21,030 nucleotides of DNA from Clostridium sp. 1001275B_160808_H3 (GCF_015550425.1 NZ_JADNAT010000037.1:1-21030), one strand, 5' to 3'. Shown: positions 1 through 7,869, counted from the stretch's first letter. Notes: generated from the letters alone by a model not told the origin. Numbers and translations: made by a program.

Positions 1-46
1 TTATATCATAGGAGCTTTTTTCTGTGCAGAGCTTAAGCCATTTTAT

Positions 47-65
47 CCACCGGCATAGCCAGTGG
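47..65. repeat. Hairpin resembling an IS200/IS605-type end (left window edge)
   Basis: CCACCGGC and GCCAGTGG form an 8-bp stem with one C-A mismatch and a 3-nt ATA loop, followed by TTTTCAAC. The hairpin at the right window edge has the same geometry (8-bp stem, 3-nt loop) and both contain an ACCAC...GGTGG-type arm. Short subterminal hairpins are the recognition sites of Y1 transposases of IS200/IS605 elements. The element body would lie left of position 1. No transposase is visible here, so the assignment is an inference. Confidence 0.35.
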
Positions 66-82
66 TTTTCAACACAAACAAG

Positions 83-121
83 AAGAACCTAATAAGATTT
101 AATTGTTCTTATTAGGTTCTT
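83..121 (+). terminator. Intrinsic terminator (possibly bidirectional)
   Basis: A perfect 15-bp stem (83-97 with 107-121, AAGAACCTAATAAGA against its complement) has a 9-nt loop and is followed on the plus strand by TTTATTTATTATTTT. The U-rich tail is better on plus, so it should stop transcripts entering from the left edge. On minus it could also end the transcript of the small secreted-protein gene that stops at 218. Confidence 0.8.
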
Positions 122-217
122 TTTATTTATTATTTTAACTTATTTAATTTTCATATATAACAAATTATTACTTTTAGTACTAGTTATTTATAGATAATCC
201 ATTTATTATTCTTGTGA

Positions 218-541
218 TTAATATCTAAATCCCATCATAGATCCAGTTCTTCCCCAAGCTCCTCTTCCTCTACTTTCTGAATTAAATCCATATCTATTTC
301 CTTGTCCTTGACCTTGATAACCCTCGCCATAATAAGGACAATGTTGATTTCCCCAGCTAGAATAATTATTATCATCACTTATATTATAGTCTTCGCCTAT
401 ATTAGAATTTTCAGTTTCACTTATCGCTGGATCACCTGCTGCATCTATTATTGCACTACCTTCCTCTGCTGCAAAAGCTATAGCCCCTGTCCCAATTGTA
501 ATAGCACCTATTATTGATAATGATAAAATTAATTTTTTCAT
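218..541 (-). CDS. Small secreted Gly/Tyr-rich protein beside a two-component system
   Basis: The 107-residue protein starts with a classic signal peptide: MKK, a hydrophobic core to about residue 20, then AFA-A for cleavage near residue 24. The mature part is first acidic and Asn-rich (about 25-62). It then becomes Gly/Tyr/Arg-rich, with HCPYYGEGYQGQGQG around 67-81 and a C-terminus ending SMMGFRY. No enzymatic domain is recognisable. The start is set by GGAGGT at 551-556. It lies 158 bp downstream of the histidine kinase gene on the same strand and probably has its own promoter. Its single His-Cys pair and terminal Met-Met might bind a metal, in line with the His/Met-rich sensor loop of the kinase, but this is speculation. 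Function unknown; that it is a real exported gene is well supported. Confidence 0.8.
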   Translation of the reverse strand: MKKLILSLSIIGAITIGTGAIAFAAEEGSAIIDAAGDPAISETENSNIGEDYNISDDNNYSSWGNQHCPYYGEGYQGQGQGNRYGFNSESRGRGAWGRTGSMMGFRY

Positions 542-589
542 AGTTATTATACCTCCAATAAATATTTCCTTAATTAAATAAATCTTACT

Positions 590-631
590 CTTATAAATAA
601 GTATTTTTTAACTGTCCTTATTTATTAAGTA
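590..631. promoter_or_regulatory. Two similar AT-rich boxes upstream of the secreted-protein gene
   Basis: CTTATAAATAAGTA (590-603) and CTTATTTATTAAGTA (617-631) are near-identical boxes 27 bp apart, 35-90 bp upstream of the start codon at 541. Tandem sites are typical of OmpR-family regulators, and the neighbouring response regulator is a candidate binder. The minus-strand core TTATTTATAA also occurs near the regulator's own start (about 2781-2794). AT-rich DNA makes chance matches likely. Confidence 0.25.
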
Positions 632-699
632 TCTTTAAGAATATAATAACTTTTATTTTTAATAAGTTAATGACTAATTTGTGATGAATCTGTGAAAAC

Positions 700-2067
700 T
701 TATTTTTCTTTTATTAAATTTCTAGGAATAATAAAAGAAAATTTACTTCCTTCCCCTATATTGCTTTCCACTCTATAATTAAATTCATGTGCTAATATTA
801 TTTCCTTAGAAATGGCTAATCCTAACCCCATTCCCCCACTTTCATTTCCTTTATAATATCTATCCCAAATATACTTAATAGATTCTTGTTCTATTCCCTT
901 TCCATAATCCTTAATATATATTTCTATATTCTTATCTACTTCCTTCAACCCAAATACTATATTTTTATTCTTACCTTCAGAATGTTTTATAGCATTAATA
1001 AAAAAATTAGATATTACTCTAAATAAATAATTATTATCTATGGAAGCAAAAATCTTCTTACCATCTAAATTTTTATCTATTTTAAGATGTAAACTATAAT
1101 TATCATAATTGCCTTTAATTAAATAATTATTTAACTTATCATAACTTTCTTTTACAAAATTCTTTATCTCATACTCTAATGGCTTAATTACTTTTTTATT
1201 ATCTCTTAGTTTTGTTAAAACCAATATTTCTCCTACAAGATCTGTTAATATATCAACTTCTTTAATTATACTAGATGCATATTCAACAACTTCCTTACCA
1301 GAAACTAACTCATCCTTTATAACCTCACTGTTAGCTCTAATTACACTTAATGGTGTTTTTAAATCATGACTTACATTTGCAATAAACTCCTTTTGCATAT
1401 TATCTTTGACTTCAAGTTCCTTAGCCATATTATCTATGCTGTCATTTAATTCCTGTATCTCATCTTTCGTATTAACTTCAAATTTACTACCATATATTCC
1501 TTTAGAAATATCATTAGCTCTTTTGCGTAAGGATATTATTGGCTTTGTAAATTTTTCTCCAAGGTAAATAGCTATAAAAGCGGATATAATTAATGAAAAT
1601 ATAAATATTGATATCATTATTAAATTAACACTTTTTATTAATGATTTTGTTCCTTCATAGCTTTTATAAACTACTATATCACCGTAGCCAGAATTTCTTT
1701 TAAGTCCTATATATGTGTTGCCATCACTAGACTTAAAAATCTGCCTACCTTTTATACTCTCGTAATCTATAGAATTCATTTGTCCCATCATGCCCATCTG
1801 ACCCATATGCCCATGTCCTTTACCAGCTTTACACATATTCGTAACTTTTCCATTATTAATTAATACAGCATATATATTCGCCAAATCTGTAACAGTATTA
1901 TTCTTTGCTGCTTCCAAAACATATTCACTGGCTTCTTCCAAATCAATATACTCATTATTTATATAAATCTTAGGTAAAATAAATGATGTTAAAATCAATC
2001 CAATAATCGTCACTACCAAATTCATTAATATCATATACTTAACTATTCTTTTACTTATCTTATTCAT
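700..2067 (-). CDS. Membrane sensor histidine kinase with His/Met-rich sensor loop
   Basis: This 455-residue kinase has a transmembrane segment at about 10-32, an extracytoplasmic sensor region at about 33-146, a second membrane segment at about 147-170 and a HAMP linker at about 171-222. The HisKA domain carries the H-box FIANVSHDLKTPL with phospho-accepting His234. The HATPase domain has an N-box around NFFINAIKHS (354-363), G1 DYGKG (387-391) and G2 GGMGLGLAIS (411-420). All catalytic motifs look intact. The sensor region contains Cys79 followed by HGHMGQMGMMGQM (85-97), a His/Met cluster of the kind that binds copper or silver in other envelope proteins; metal sensing is an inference. Its ATG overlaps the response-regulator stop (TAATG), so the pair is translationally coupled. 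Confidence 0.93.
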   Translation of the reverse strand: MNKISKRIVKYMILMNLVVTIIGLILTSFILPKIYINNEYIDLEEASEYVLEAAKNNTVTDLANIYAVLINNGKVTNMCKAGKGHGHMGQMGMMGQMNSIDYESIKGRQIFKSSDGNTYIGLKRNSGYGDIVVYKSYEGTKSLIKSVNLIMISIFIFSLIISAFIAIYLGEKFTKPIISLRKRANDISKGIYGSKFEVNTKDEIQELNDSIDNMAKELEVKDNMQKEFIANVSHDLKTPLSVIRANSEVIKDELVSGKEVVEYASSIIKEVDILTDLVGEILVLTKLRDNKKVIKPLEYEIKNFVKESYDKLNNYLIKGNYDNYSLHLKIDKNLDGKKIFASIDNNYLFRVISNFFINAIKHSEGKNKNIVFGLKEVDKNIEIYIKDYGKGIEQESIKYIWDRYYKGNESGGMGLGLAISKEIILAHEFNYRVESNIGEGSKFSFIIPRNLIKEK

Positions 2068-2735
2068 TATTCTATAGTAAGGCTATAGCCTACCCTCCAT
2101 ACAGTCTTCAGATTTTTTCTAAAAAACTCCAACTTTTCTCTTAGTTTTTTAACATGCGTATCTACAGTTCTAGTATCTCCATAAAAATCATACCCCCAAA
2201 CACTAGTTATTAAATCTTCTCTTGTAAAAACTCTATTCCTATTCTTAATTAAAAACATTAGTAAATCATATTCCTTAGGCGTTAGAATAATCTCATTATC
2301 CTTTTCAAAAACTCTTCTATTATTATCATCTATTCTCAAATTATCAAATCTAATTTCATTCTTATATTCATTTTTAGGACTATTTATCCTTAATCCAACT
2401 CTTAAAACTAATTCTCTCATACTAATAGGCTTTACCATATAATCATCTGCACCAAGTTCAAACCCAAAAATCCTATCTTCCTCTTCTCCTCTAGCACTAG
2501 TTATAATAACTTGTGTTTTATTATTTAAGGACTTAATTTTCTTTAAAAGATACCAGCCATCCTTATTAGGCATCATTATATCTAATATGACTAAATCATA
2601 TGTACTATCTTCAATTAAGTCCTCCGCTACTTTACCATCATTAGCCACAGTAACCTCATATCCACCCTTTTCAAGATATAACTTCATAACTTTACTTATT
2701 TGCATCTCATCTTCTGCTACTAAAATCTTTCTCAT
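2067..2735 (-). CDS. OmpR/PhoB-family response regulator
   Basis: The 222-residue protein has a receiver domain at about 1-118: acidic pocket Glu8/Asp9, phospho-acceptor Asp52 in VILDIMMP, Thr79/Ser80 and Lys102 in MVKP. A winged-helix Trans_reg_C domain spans about 127-220, with LTPKEYDLL, the DTRTVDTHVKKLREKL recognition region and a WRVGYSL wing. It is the cognate partner of the histidine kinase that follows with a 1-nt overlap. The start is supported by GGAGGA at 2739-2744, with slightly short spacing. Likely targets are its own operon and the downstream secreted-protein gene, but no operator can be proven by eye. The subfamily is not resolvable: it may belong to a metal- or envelope-stress-sensing group, judging from its partner. 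Confidence 0.95.
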   Translation of the reverse strand: MRKILVAEDEMQISKVMKLYLEKGGYEVTVANDGKVAEDLIEDSTYDLVILDIMMPNKDGWYLLKKIKSLNNKTQVIITSARGEEEDRIFGFELGADDYMVKPISMRELVLRVGLRINSPKNEYKNEIRFDNLRIDDNNRRVFEKDNEIILTPKEYDLLMFLIKNRNRVFTREDLITSVWGYDFYGDTRTVDTHVKKLREKLEFFRKNLKTVWRVGYSLTIE

Positions 2736-2890
2736 ATATCCTCCAAATTAATATATTTCTGTACTTATATTCCTAAATATTTATTTATAAATAATATAGC
2801 ATACATTAAAAACTACATCTAACTATTCAAACTATAAAATAAACTGTATATTAATAGCAAGAATTTGTTCAATTAACTCTACTCTATACA
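2736..2890. other. Intergenic region upstream of the two-component operon
   Basis: Very AT-rich leader and promoter region of the regulator-kinase operon. It holds a perfect 14-bp palindrome, TTATTTATAAATAA (2781-2794), about 50 bp upstream of the start codon. A weak minus-strand promoter is possible (TTGAAC, 16 nt, TATACA). No ORF of interest was seen. The insertion element begins just beyond it. Confidence 0.35.
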
Positions 2891-2901
2891 TAATATTTTA
2901 T

Positions 2902-2934
2902 ACTATACATATGTGTTTTAAAAACGTGTTGTTT
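2902..2934 (+). repeat. Left terminal inverted repeat
   Basis: Left arm of the 33-bp terminal repeat pair. Mismatches to the right arm fall at positions 6, 7, 21, 24 and 25 of the repeat. The 13-bp ATATGTGTTTTAA core is perfectly conserved. Confidence 0.7.
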
Positions 2935-3079
2935 TAAATATTATTAGATACTCATTGATTAATCTATAACTTAATTGTCTAAAATTAAAATATACATTAT
3001 ATGTACTATATATATTATATGTTCTTAAAATATTCTCTTCTATTTCAATACCAAAATAATAATATTAAGGATGAGTAAA

Positions 3080-4123
3080 ATGAAATCTAAAAATAAAACT
3101 ATCATAGAATATAGCAATGATCCTATAAAAGAAAATACAATTAAAAATATTTTTAAAACAATTAATGATCATTTAGATTATCTTAATACAATAGATATAT
3201 TTAAAGATAAAAAAATCAAATCTTGTCCTTATTGTCAAAATAGCAAATTTATTAAACATGGAAAATTTAGAGATATTCAAAGATACAAATGTAAAAATAT
3301 AAACTGTTCTAAAACATTTTCTGCTAAAACTAATTCACCTTTTAGTTATTCAAAGAAAAATATTACATTATGGATGAAATATTTATCTCTTATGAATAGT
3401 GGAATGTCTATAAGAGCTTGTTCTCATATTTTAGGAATAAATATTGCAACCTCATTTTATTGGAGGCACAAAATACTTGTTGCAGAATCTTCCAATAATA
3501 ATTTTAAGATTTTAAAAGATTATGTTGAAGCAAATAAAATAATGATAAAAGAAAATTTTAAAGGCAATAAAAAATCTAAAACTTTTAATAGAGAAAAAAT
3601 ATTTATAATTTGTGCCATGGATAATAATGAATCAATTTTATCTAAAGCAATATGCAGATATTCTATCTCTTTAGCATCGATATCAAAGAACTTCTATCCT
3701 AACCTAGATAAGTCAGCTTTTTTAGCTACCTCTGGAGATAGATGTTTAGTTGCCTTTGCTAAAAAGCATAACTCTACAATCCCTAAAACAAAATTAGATA
3801 AATTAAATAAAATTAACCTAAATGAAATTAAATTTGGGAATTTAAATAGTAAAAATACTTTTTCCTATGCTGAATTACCTCATATCCATAGCTTCTCTTT
3901 TAATATTTATAGATGGCTTAAGAAGTTTAAAGGGGTTGCAACAAAATATTTAGAAAACTATTTAAGCTGGTACATTCTTGACTACAAATCTAACTATTCT
4001 CTTGGAAACTCCAACCAAATTATACTATTAAAGAAACTAAATGATGAAAATATATATTTAAGAATTAAAGATTTTTCAACTTTCAAATTATCATATCAAT
4101 ATACTTGTATTGGTAATTATTAA
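3080..4123 (+). CDS. IS1595-family transposase-like protein with altered catalytic residues
   Basis: The ORF opens at 3071, but the best start is ATG at 3080 (347 residues) because AAGGATGA (3067-3074) is then a properly spaced ribosome site. Numbering from 3071, a zinc ribbon has CPYC (Cys52, Cys55) and CKNINC (Cys74, Cys79), followed by a helix-turn-helix (about 108-135). The integrase-like core includes VEANK (152-156), ENFKGNKK and FKGVATKYLENYLSWY (286-301), which match IS1595-group transposases. The family normally has VEADE or similar at the first motif. Here Asp and Glu are replaced by Asn155 and Lys156, the second motif reads TSGD rather than S/TDG, and the third lacks the usual Asn/His-Ser. 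The frame is fully open, so it is either an inactivated transposase kept intact or a repurposed DNA-binding protein. The family call is firm; inactivity is inferred from remembered consensus. Confidence 0.75.
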   Translation: MKSKNKTIIEYSNDPIKENTIKNIFKTINDHLDYLNTIDIFKDKKIKSCPYCQNSKFIKHGKFRDIQRYKCKNINCSKTFSAKTNSPFSYSKKNITLWMKYLSLMNSGMSIRACSHILGINIATSFYWRHKILVAESSNNNFKILKDYVEANKIMIKENFKGNKKSKTFNREKIFIICAMDNNESILSKAICRYSISLASISKNFYPNLDKSAFLATSGDRCLVAFAKKHNSTIPKTKLDKLNKINLNEIKFGNLNSKNTFSYAELPHIHSFSFNIYRWLKKFKGVATKYLENYLSWYILDYKSNYSLGNSNQIILLKKLNDENIYLRIKDFSTFKLSYQYTCIGNY

Positions 4124-4423
4124 TTTACTATTGAATCAATTACTAATACCAGCATAAATTTTATTTTTATATCATTATTCTTATAGCTTCAATTTATAGA
4201 AACAACAATTTGTTAAAACACATATAAATAGTGTTAATATTTAAACTAAACATATATGTCAATATGCTTGTGAAATTCTTATTATATTAACAGGTATATT
4301 CCTAATAGTACGTTTTTTATAATAGTCATTAAATTATTTAGTTATCCAACTCATAAATTTAATCTTATTATATTTAATTATTTAATTCATAAACATAAAT
4401 AATATACTTTTTATTTAAAATAA
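4124..4423. other. Intergenic region containing the right end of the element
   Basis: No coding sequence was recognised. It holds the right inverted repeat (4200-4232) and the right copy of the octamer (4235-4242). The remainder is plain AT-rich spacer between the convergent transposase and cupin genes. Confidence 0.5.
4200..4232 (-). repeat. Right terminal inverted repeat
   Basis: Right arm of the 33-bp repeat pair, 77 bp after the transposase stop. It reads AAACAACA...ATAGT on plus and matches 28 of 33 positions of 2902-2934 when reverse-complemented. Confidence 0.7.
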
Positions 4424-4453
4424 AAATAGAGCAATAAATGTATTACTCTATTT
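4424..4453 (-). terminator. Intrinsic terminator of the cupin gene
   Basis: AAATAGAG-c-AATA pairs with TATT-a-CTCTATTT (12 bp plus one mismatch, 4-nt loop). On the minus strand it is followed by a U-rich run (TTTTATTTT), which fits the end of the cupin transcript about 135 nt after its stop codon. Confidence 0.6.
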
Positions 4454-4588
4454 CATATAAATACTTCTAAATATGTTTATATAATGTTTCACTTCTTTAT
4501 ATATGAATTTTTAATTTTATACATATAATTCACATATAATTCTGCTGATTTCAAATAAATTTAATATTTTAAATTATCTTCTCTTTTA

Positions 4589-4930
4589 CTATTTATATTC
4601 TGCTCCTGCATCTACTTTTGTAACTTGAACTGCTGTCATGTTTTGTTTATTCCCATTTGTAATTTCATGCCATTCTCCTGTAGGGATAAATACTGTACTT
4701 CCTACACTAACGTCAAATTCATTTTCTCCAACCTTTATTTTTCCTTCACCTTTTAAAAATATAAATATTTGTTCTCCATTTGGATGTCTGTGTGTTTTTA
4801 GAACTTGACCTGGCTTAAAAAAATAAACTTCTGAAGTTATATCATTTCCTGAAAATACTGGTATCTTCGGAACCACCATATCATTATATTGCTCTATTGT
4901 TCCATTTAAAAGTTGTTTATTAATATCCAT
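4589..4930 (-). CDS. Small single-domain cupin protein
   Basis: The 113-residue protein is one cupin_2 barrel. Motif 1 fits the consensus exactly: Gly41, five residues, His47, His49, Glu53, then Gly61. Motif 2 also fits: Gly77, Pro83, Gly85, His88 and Asn92. The metal ligands His47, His49, Glu53 and His88 are all present, so it should bind a divalent metal. Small cupins of this type include sugar isomerases, dioxygenases and ligand sensors, and nothing here fixes the substrate. The start has GGAGGT at 4937-4942. It is monocistronic, between its own terminator and that of the yhgE-like gene. No signal peptide, so cytoplasmic. Confidence 0.9.
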   Translation of the reverse strand: MDINKQLLNGTIEQYNDMVVPKIPVFSGNDITSEVYFFKPGQVLKTHRHPNGEQIFIFLKGEGKIKVGENEFDVSVGSTVFIPTGEWHEITNGNKQNMTAVQVTKVDAGAEYK

Positions 4931-5111
4931 ACTAAAACCTCCATAATTCTAAAGCTAAATAATATTTATGAAATCTCTTTACCCTTAGTATTACTTTTCA
5001 GAAGTATATTATTCTATATAAATATTTAATAATGATACTAATATTCACTATAATAATAATCCTTTAAAAATATAACCTGTAATATTATCAACTATACTAT
5101 TCTCAAATATA

Positions 5112-5155
5112 AAAAGATACTCATATAACATAAATATGTCCTATGAGCATCTTTT
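5112..5155 (-). terminator. Intrinsic terminator of the yhgE-like gene
   Basis: AAAAGAT-a-CTCATA (5112-5125) pairs with TATGAG-c-ATCTTTT (5142-5155), 13 bp with one mismatch. On the minus strand it is followed by a U-rich tail (TTATATTT). It lies about 55 nt past the stop codon at 5209. Confidence 0.75.
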
Positions 5156-5208
5156 CTCTTTTCTATATTAATTATTTATCTTTAAATTAATCTTTAATTA
5201 TAGTGATA

Positions 5209-7674
5209 TTAAGCTACTACTTCTGATTTTCTTCCTTCTATCTTTTCTGCTATTTTTTCTCCAACATTTTTTAATGCTACGGAAATAGCTAAAAATACTA
5301 CTAGTATTATTCCTAGAATTAAGAAATCTTTTCCTATTATGCTATAGTTGATTACATCTGCAGAAATAACTTCTCTTAAAGCTTCAACAGCATAAGTAAA
5401 TGGCATATATGGATTTATTACTCTAAAGAATTTAGGTACTACTTCTAGTGGGAATGTACCTGCACATGCAGTAAGTTGAAGTATTAATAATACTATACCT
5501 AATAATCTTCCAGCATCGCCTAATAGTGAAATTAAACATTGAATAATTGAAACAAAAACTAATGATAAGAAAATATTAGTTCCTATATATGCAACTACGT
5601 TACTTGTCTCTAATCCAAGCATTAGTACTACTACACTTACAAGAACAGCTTGTAGTACACCTACAAATGCATAGGATAAATATTTTCCTACTACTCTATC
5701 AAACTTAGATAAATTTTCTTCATCTTTTACCTTAGATGGTATTACGAAGAACATCATTATAGCACCTATCCATAATGAAAGTGGAATAAAGTATGGTGCA
5801 AAACCTGTTCCATAGTTTGGAATCTTGTTTATTGAATCAAAAGCCATATTAATTGGCTCTGATGCAAATTCTCCCATTGTGTCTGATGGATTTACTAGAC
5901 CATCTTTCATCTTATCTGCACCTTCGTTTAGCTTAGTTGTTAATTCATTACTTCCATCATGAAGCTTTTTAACTCCATCACTTAACTCTGGAACACTTGA
6001 TGTTAATTGTGATATACCATCATTTAATGCTTTTTGTCCACTTACTAATTGATTTGAACCATCAGCAAGTTTAACAGAACCATTTGCTAATTCATTTGAA
6101 CCATTGTAAAGTGCTGTTATACCTGATGCTAATGTTGGAATATTAGATTTTAAAGCACTAGTACCATCATTTAATTGTGATGCTCCTACATTTAACTTAT
6201 TTAATCCAGTATTTAGATTTCCCATATTATCTGAGATAGCCTTTAATCCTACTCCAAATTCACTAGTATTAGGATCTAAATTAGCATATAAACCATTTAA
6301 TCCTGCATTTAATTGTGATACTCCATCTTTAACAGTTCCAACTTTTGAAATTAAGCTACTAGTTCCTGTTGCTAAGTTTTTTGATCCTTGTGCATAATAA
6401 TTTAATGATTTTTCAAATGCCTTAGATCCTTCTGCAAGTCTCTGAATCTTAGGTGCGCTTTCTTGTGAATCACTTTGAATCTTATTTATAATTTGTAGTG
6501 CTTGCTGTATTGACTTATTCTTATCTTCTTCGCTAGTAGAAGGACTTACTGCATTCTCTAGAGCTTTTTGTATCATCGCTGTTGCACTTGCTGAGTCTGA
6601 AACTCCATTTATTAATTCGTTTATTCCAGTTTCTATTTCTGAATATCCTGCTACTAAAGGATCTGAACTAGCAATTACTCGATTTGTTCCTTCATATAAC
6701 TTAGCTATATCCTCTTGCCCTGCTGATAATCCTTCATTTAGCTGGTTAGCTCCAGATTTTAATTGGCCAACAGCTGGATATATTTTTCCTGTGTATGCAT
6801 TATATATATTTTTGCTTCCATCAGCTAATTGGTTTGCTCCTGATGAAGCTTCAGAAATTCCTGACTTTAAATCGCCTGTTCCTTTTGCTAGTGCATTTAC
6901 TCCATCACTTAATGTTGGTACTTTTTCATATACTTGTCCAAGTCCTGAATTTAAAGCTTTAGCTCCACCTATTAGTGTTCCTATACCATCATTTAGCGCT
7001 ACTTGTCCGTCTAATAATTGATCTGATCCATCACCTAGTTTATTGGCTCCATCAACTAATTCTGGTACTTTTTCATTCATTGTGCTTAGACCATCATAAA
7101 TTTGTTTACTTCCATCAGCAGCTTGAGTTAATCCGTCTTTAGCTTCATATAAACTATCAAATGCTACTTCTACATAATTACTAGATATTTTTTTAGTAAT
7201 CTTAGCTTTAAGTTCAGCCTCTACTTTTGAGTTTATTTGTGATGCTAAAAAGTTTTTCTTATCATTTGATATAAAATCAACTTTTGCTACTTGTGGTTCT
7301 CCTTCTTTGGCTGATATTATTTTTGATGAAAAATCTTCTGGAATTACTACTTTTGCATAGTACTCTTTTCCCTCTAAACCCTTATTGGCTTCTTCTTCAG
7401 AGGCTATTTCCCATCCAATCTCCTTATTATTCCTAAGTTCATCTTCAACATCTTTACCATAGTTTACTTTGGCACCATCTAAGATAGTCCCTTCGTCTTT
7501 ATTTACTACTGCAATGTGAACATCTTCAAGTTTTGCATATGGGTCCCAGAATGCATATAAGTATAATAATGAATATAATAGCGGTACTACAATAATTGCA
7601 ATTATCGATACTCGTATGAATCTGTTTTTAAATATGCTCTTGATGTCTTCCCCTGCAATCTTTAGGAAATTCAT
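5209..7674 (-). CDS. YhgE/Pip-type membrane protein (phage infection protein family)
   Basis: The 821-residue protein has one membrane segment at about 21-44, then the conserved YhgE N-terminal domain, with motifs such as PYAKLEDVHIAVVNKDEG and a VVIPEDFSSKI region. A long extracytoplasmic stalk follows (about 185-610), built of many LxDGxxxLxxG-type repeats predicted to be helical. The C-terminal ABC-2-like membrane domain (about 617-808) has five or six segments. Family members include YhgE of Bacillus, Lactococcus Pip (phage adsorption) and the related YueB/EsaA phage-receptor and type VII secretion proteins. No secretion genes adjoin it, so a transport or envelope role is only family inference. 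The start has AGAAGGTGAT just upstream. TetR-like boxes flank its promoter, pointing to the regulator at 8809. Confidence 0.9.
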   Translation of the reverse strand: MNFLKIAGEDIKSIFKNRFIRVSIIAIIVVPLLYSLLYLYAFWDPYAKLEDVHIAVVNKDEGTILDGAKVNYGKDVEDELRNNKEIGWEIASEEEANKGLEGKEYYAKVVIPEDFSSKIISAKEGEPQVAKVDFISNDKKNFLASQINSKVEAELKAKITKKISSNYVEVAFDSLYEAKDGLTQAADGSKQIYDGLSTMNEKVPELVDGANKLGDGSDQLLDGQVALNDGIGTLIGGAKALNSGLGQVYEKVPTLSDGVNALAKGTGDLKSGISEASSGANQLADGSKNIYNAYTGKIYPAVGQLKSGANQLNEGLSAGQEDIAKLYEGTNRVIASSDPLVAGYSEIETGINELINGVSDSASATAMIQKALENAVSPSTSEEDKNKSIQQALQIINKIQSDSQESAPKIQRLAEGSKAFEKSLNYYAQGSKNLATGTSSLISKVGTVKDGVSQLNAGLNGLYANLDPNTSEFGVGLKAISDNMGNLNTGLNKLNVGASQLNDGTSALKSNIPTLASGITALYNGSNELANGSVKLADGSNQLVSGQKALNDGISQLTSSVPELSDGVKKLHDGSNELTTKLNEGADKMKDGLVNPSDTMGEFASEPINMAFDSINKIPNYGTGFAPYFIPLSLWIGAIMMFFVIPSKVKDEENLSKFDRVVGKYLSYAFVGVLQAVLVSVVVLMLGLETSNVVAYIGTNIFLSLVFVSIIQCLISLLGDAGRLLGIVLLILQLTACAGTFPLEVVPKFFRVINPYMPFTYAVEALREVISADVINYSIIGKDFLILGIILVVFLAISVALKNVGEKIAEKIEGRKSEVVA

Positions 7675-7700
7675 ACAATCACCTTCTGTTAAATTTTTTA

Positions 7701-7760
7701 TACTGATTAGTCAGTCAATCAATATGATATATTTATACTACTTTTGTACTGAGTAGTCAA
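7701..7760 (-). promoter_or_regulatory. Promoter of the yhgE-like gene with two TetR-like operator boxes
   Basis: On the minus strand TTGACT (7755-7760) and TATAAA (7732-7737) are separated by exactly 17 bp, a good sigma-A promoter. A 13-bp box, TACTGAGTAGTCA (7747-7759), overlaps the -35. A second copy, TACTGATTAGTCA (7701-7713), lies in the leader 46 bp away with one mismatch. The longer stretch TGATTAGTCAGTCAATCA resembles operators of TetR/AcrR regulators. A TetR-family gene lies about 1.1 kb upstream, so repression by it is the simplest reading. Confidence 0.65.
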
Positions 7761-7833
7761 TATAATTTTAAAAAATATATTTATATTTTTTCACTAATTT
7801 TTGGAACATAATCGAAAATTATTTATTTATTTC

Positions 7834-7869
7834 ATCTATTTTATTTATTTTATCTATTTTATTTATTAA
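7834..7869. repeat. Two tandem 18-bp AT-rich units
   Basis: ATCTATTTTATTTATTTT is followed directly by a second near-identical unit (7852-7869), within a wider run of TTTA/TTTC repeats at about 7820-7880. It lies between the yhgE promoter and the acetyltransferase terminator. Probably simple-sequence expansion. Confidence 0.5.

Larger units (their letters stand above)
2899..4234 (+). mobile_element. IS1595-like insertion element with inverted repeats and 8-bp target duplication
   Basis: A 33-bp repeat at 2902-2934 matches the reverse complement of 4200-4232 at 28 of 33 positions, sharing ACTAT, ATATGTGTTTTAA and TGTTGTTT. The octamer TAATATTT occurs immediately outside on both sides (2891-2898 and 4235-4242). 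This fits a target duplication if the element runs 2899-4234. Eight base pairs is the duplication length known for the IS1595 family, to which the enclosed transposase-like gene appears to belong. The ends do not begin with the GGG common in that family, and the octamer is AT-rich, so exact borders are uncertain. Confidence 0.65.

Noticed and set aside
302..517. Plus-strand open frame opposite the secreted-protein gene
   Set aside because: The minus-strand frame has a signal peptide and a ribosome site; the plus frame has neither.
6791..7021. Plus-strand open frame opposite the yhgE-like gene
   Set aside because: It mirrors the repetitive DGxxxLxxG coding sequence on the other strand, has no ribosome site and no recognisable domain.
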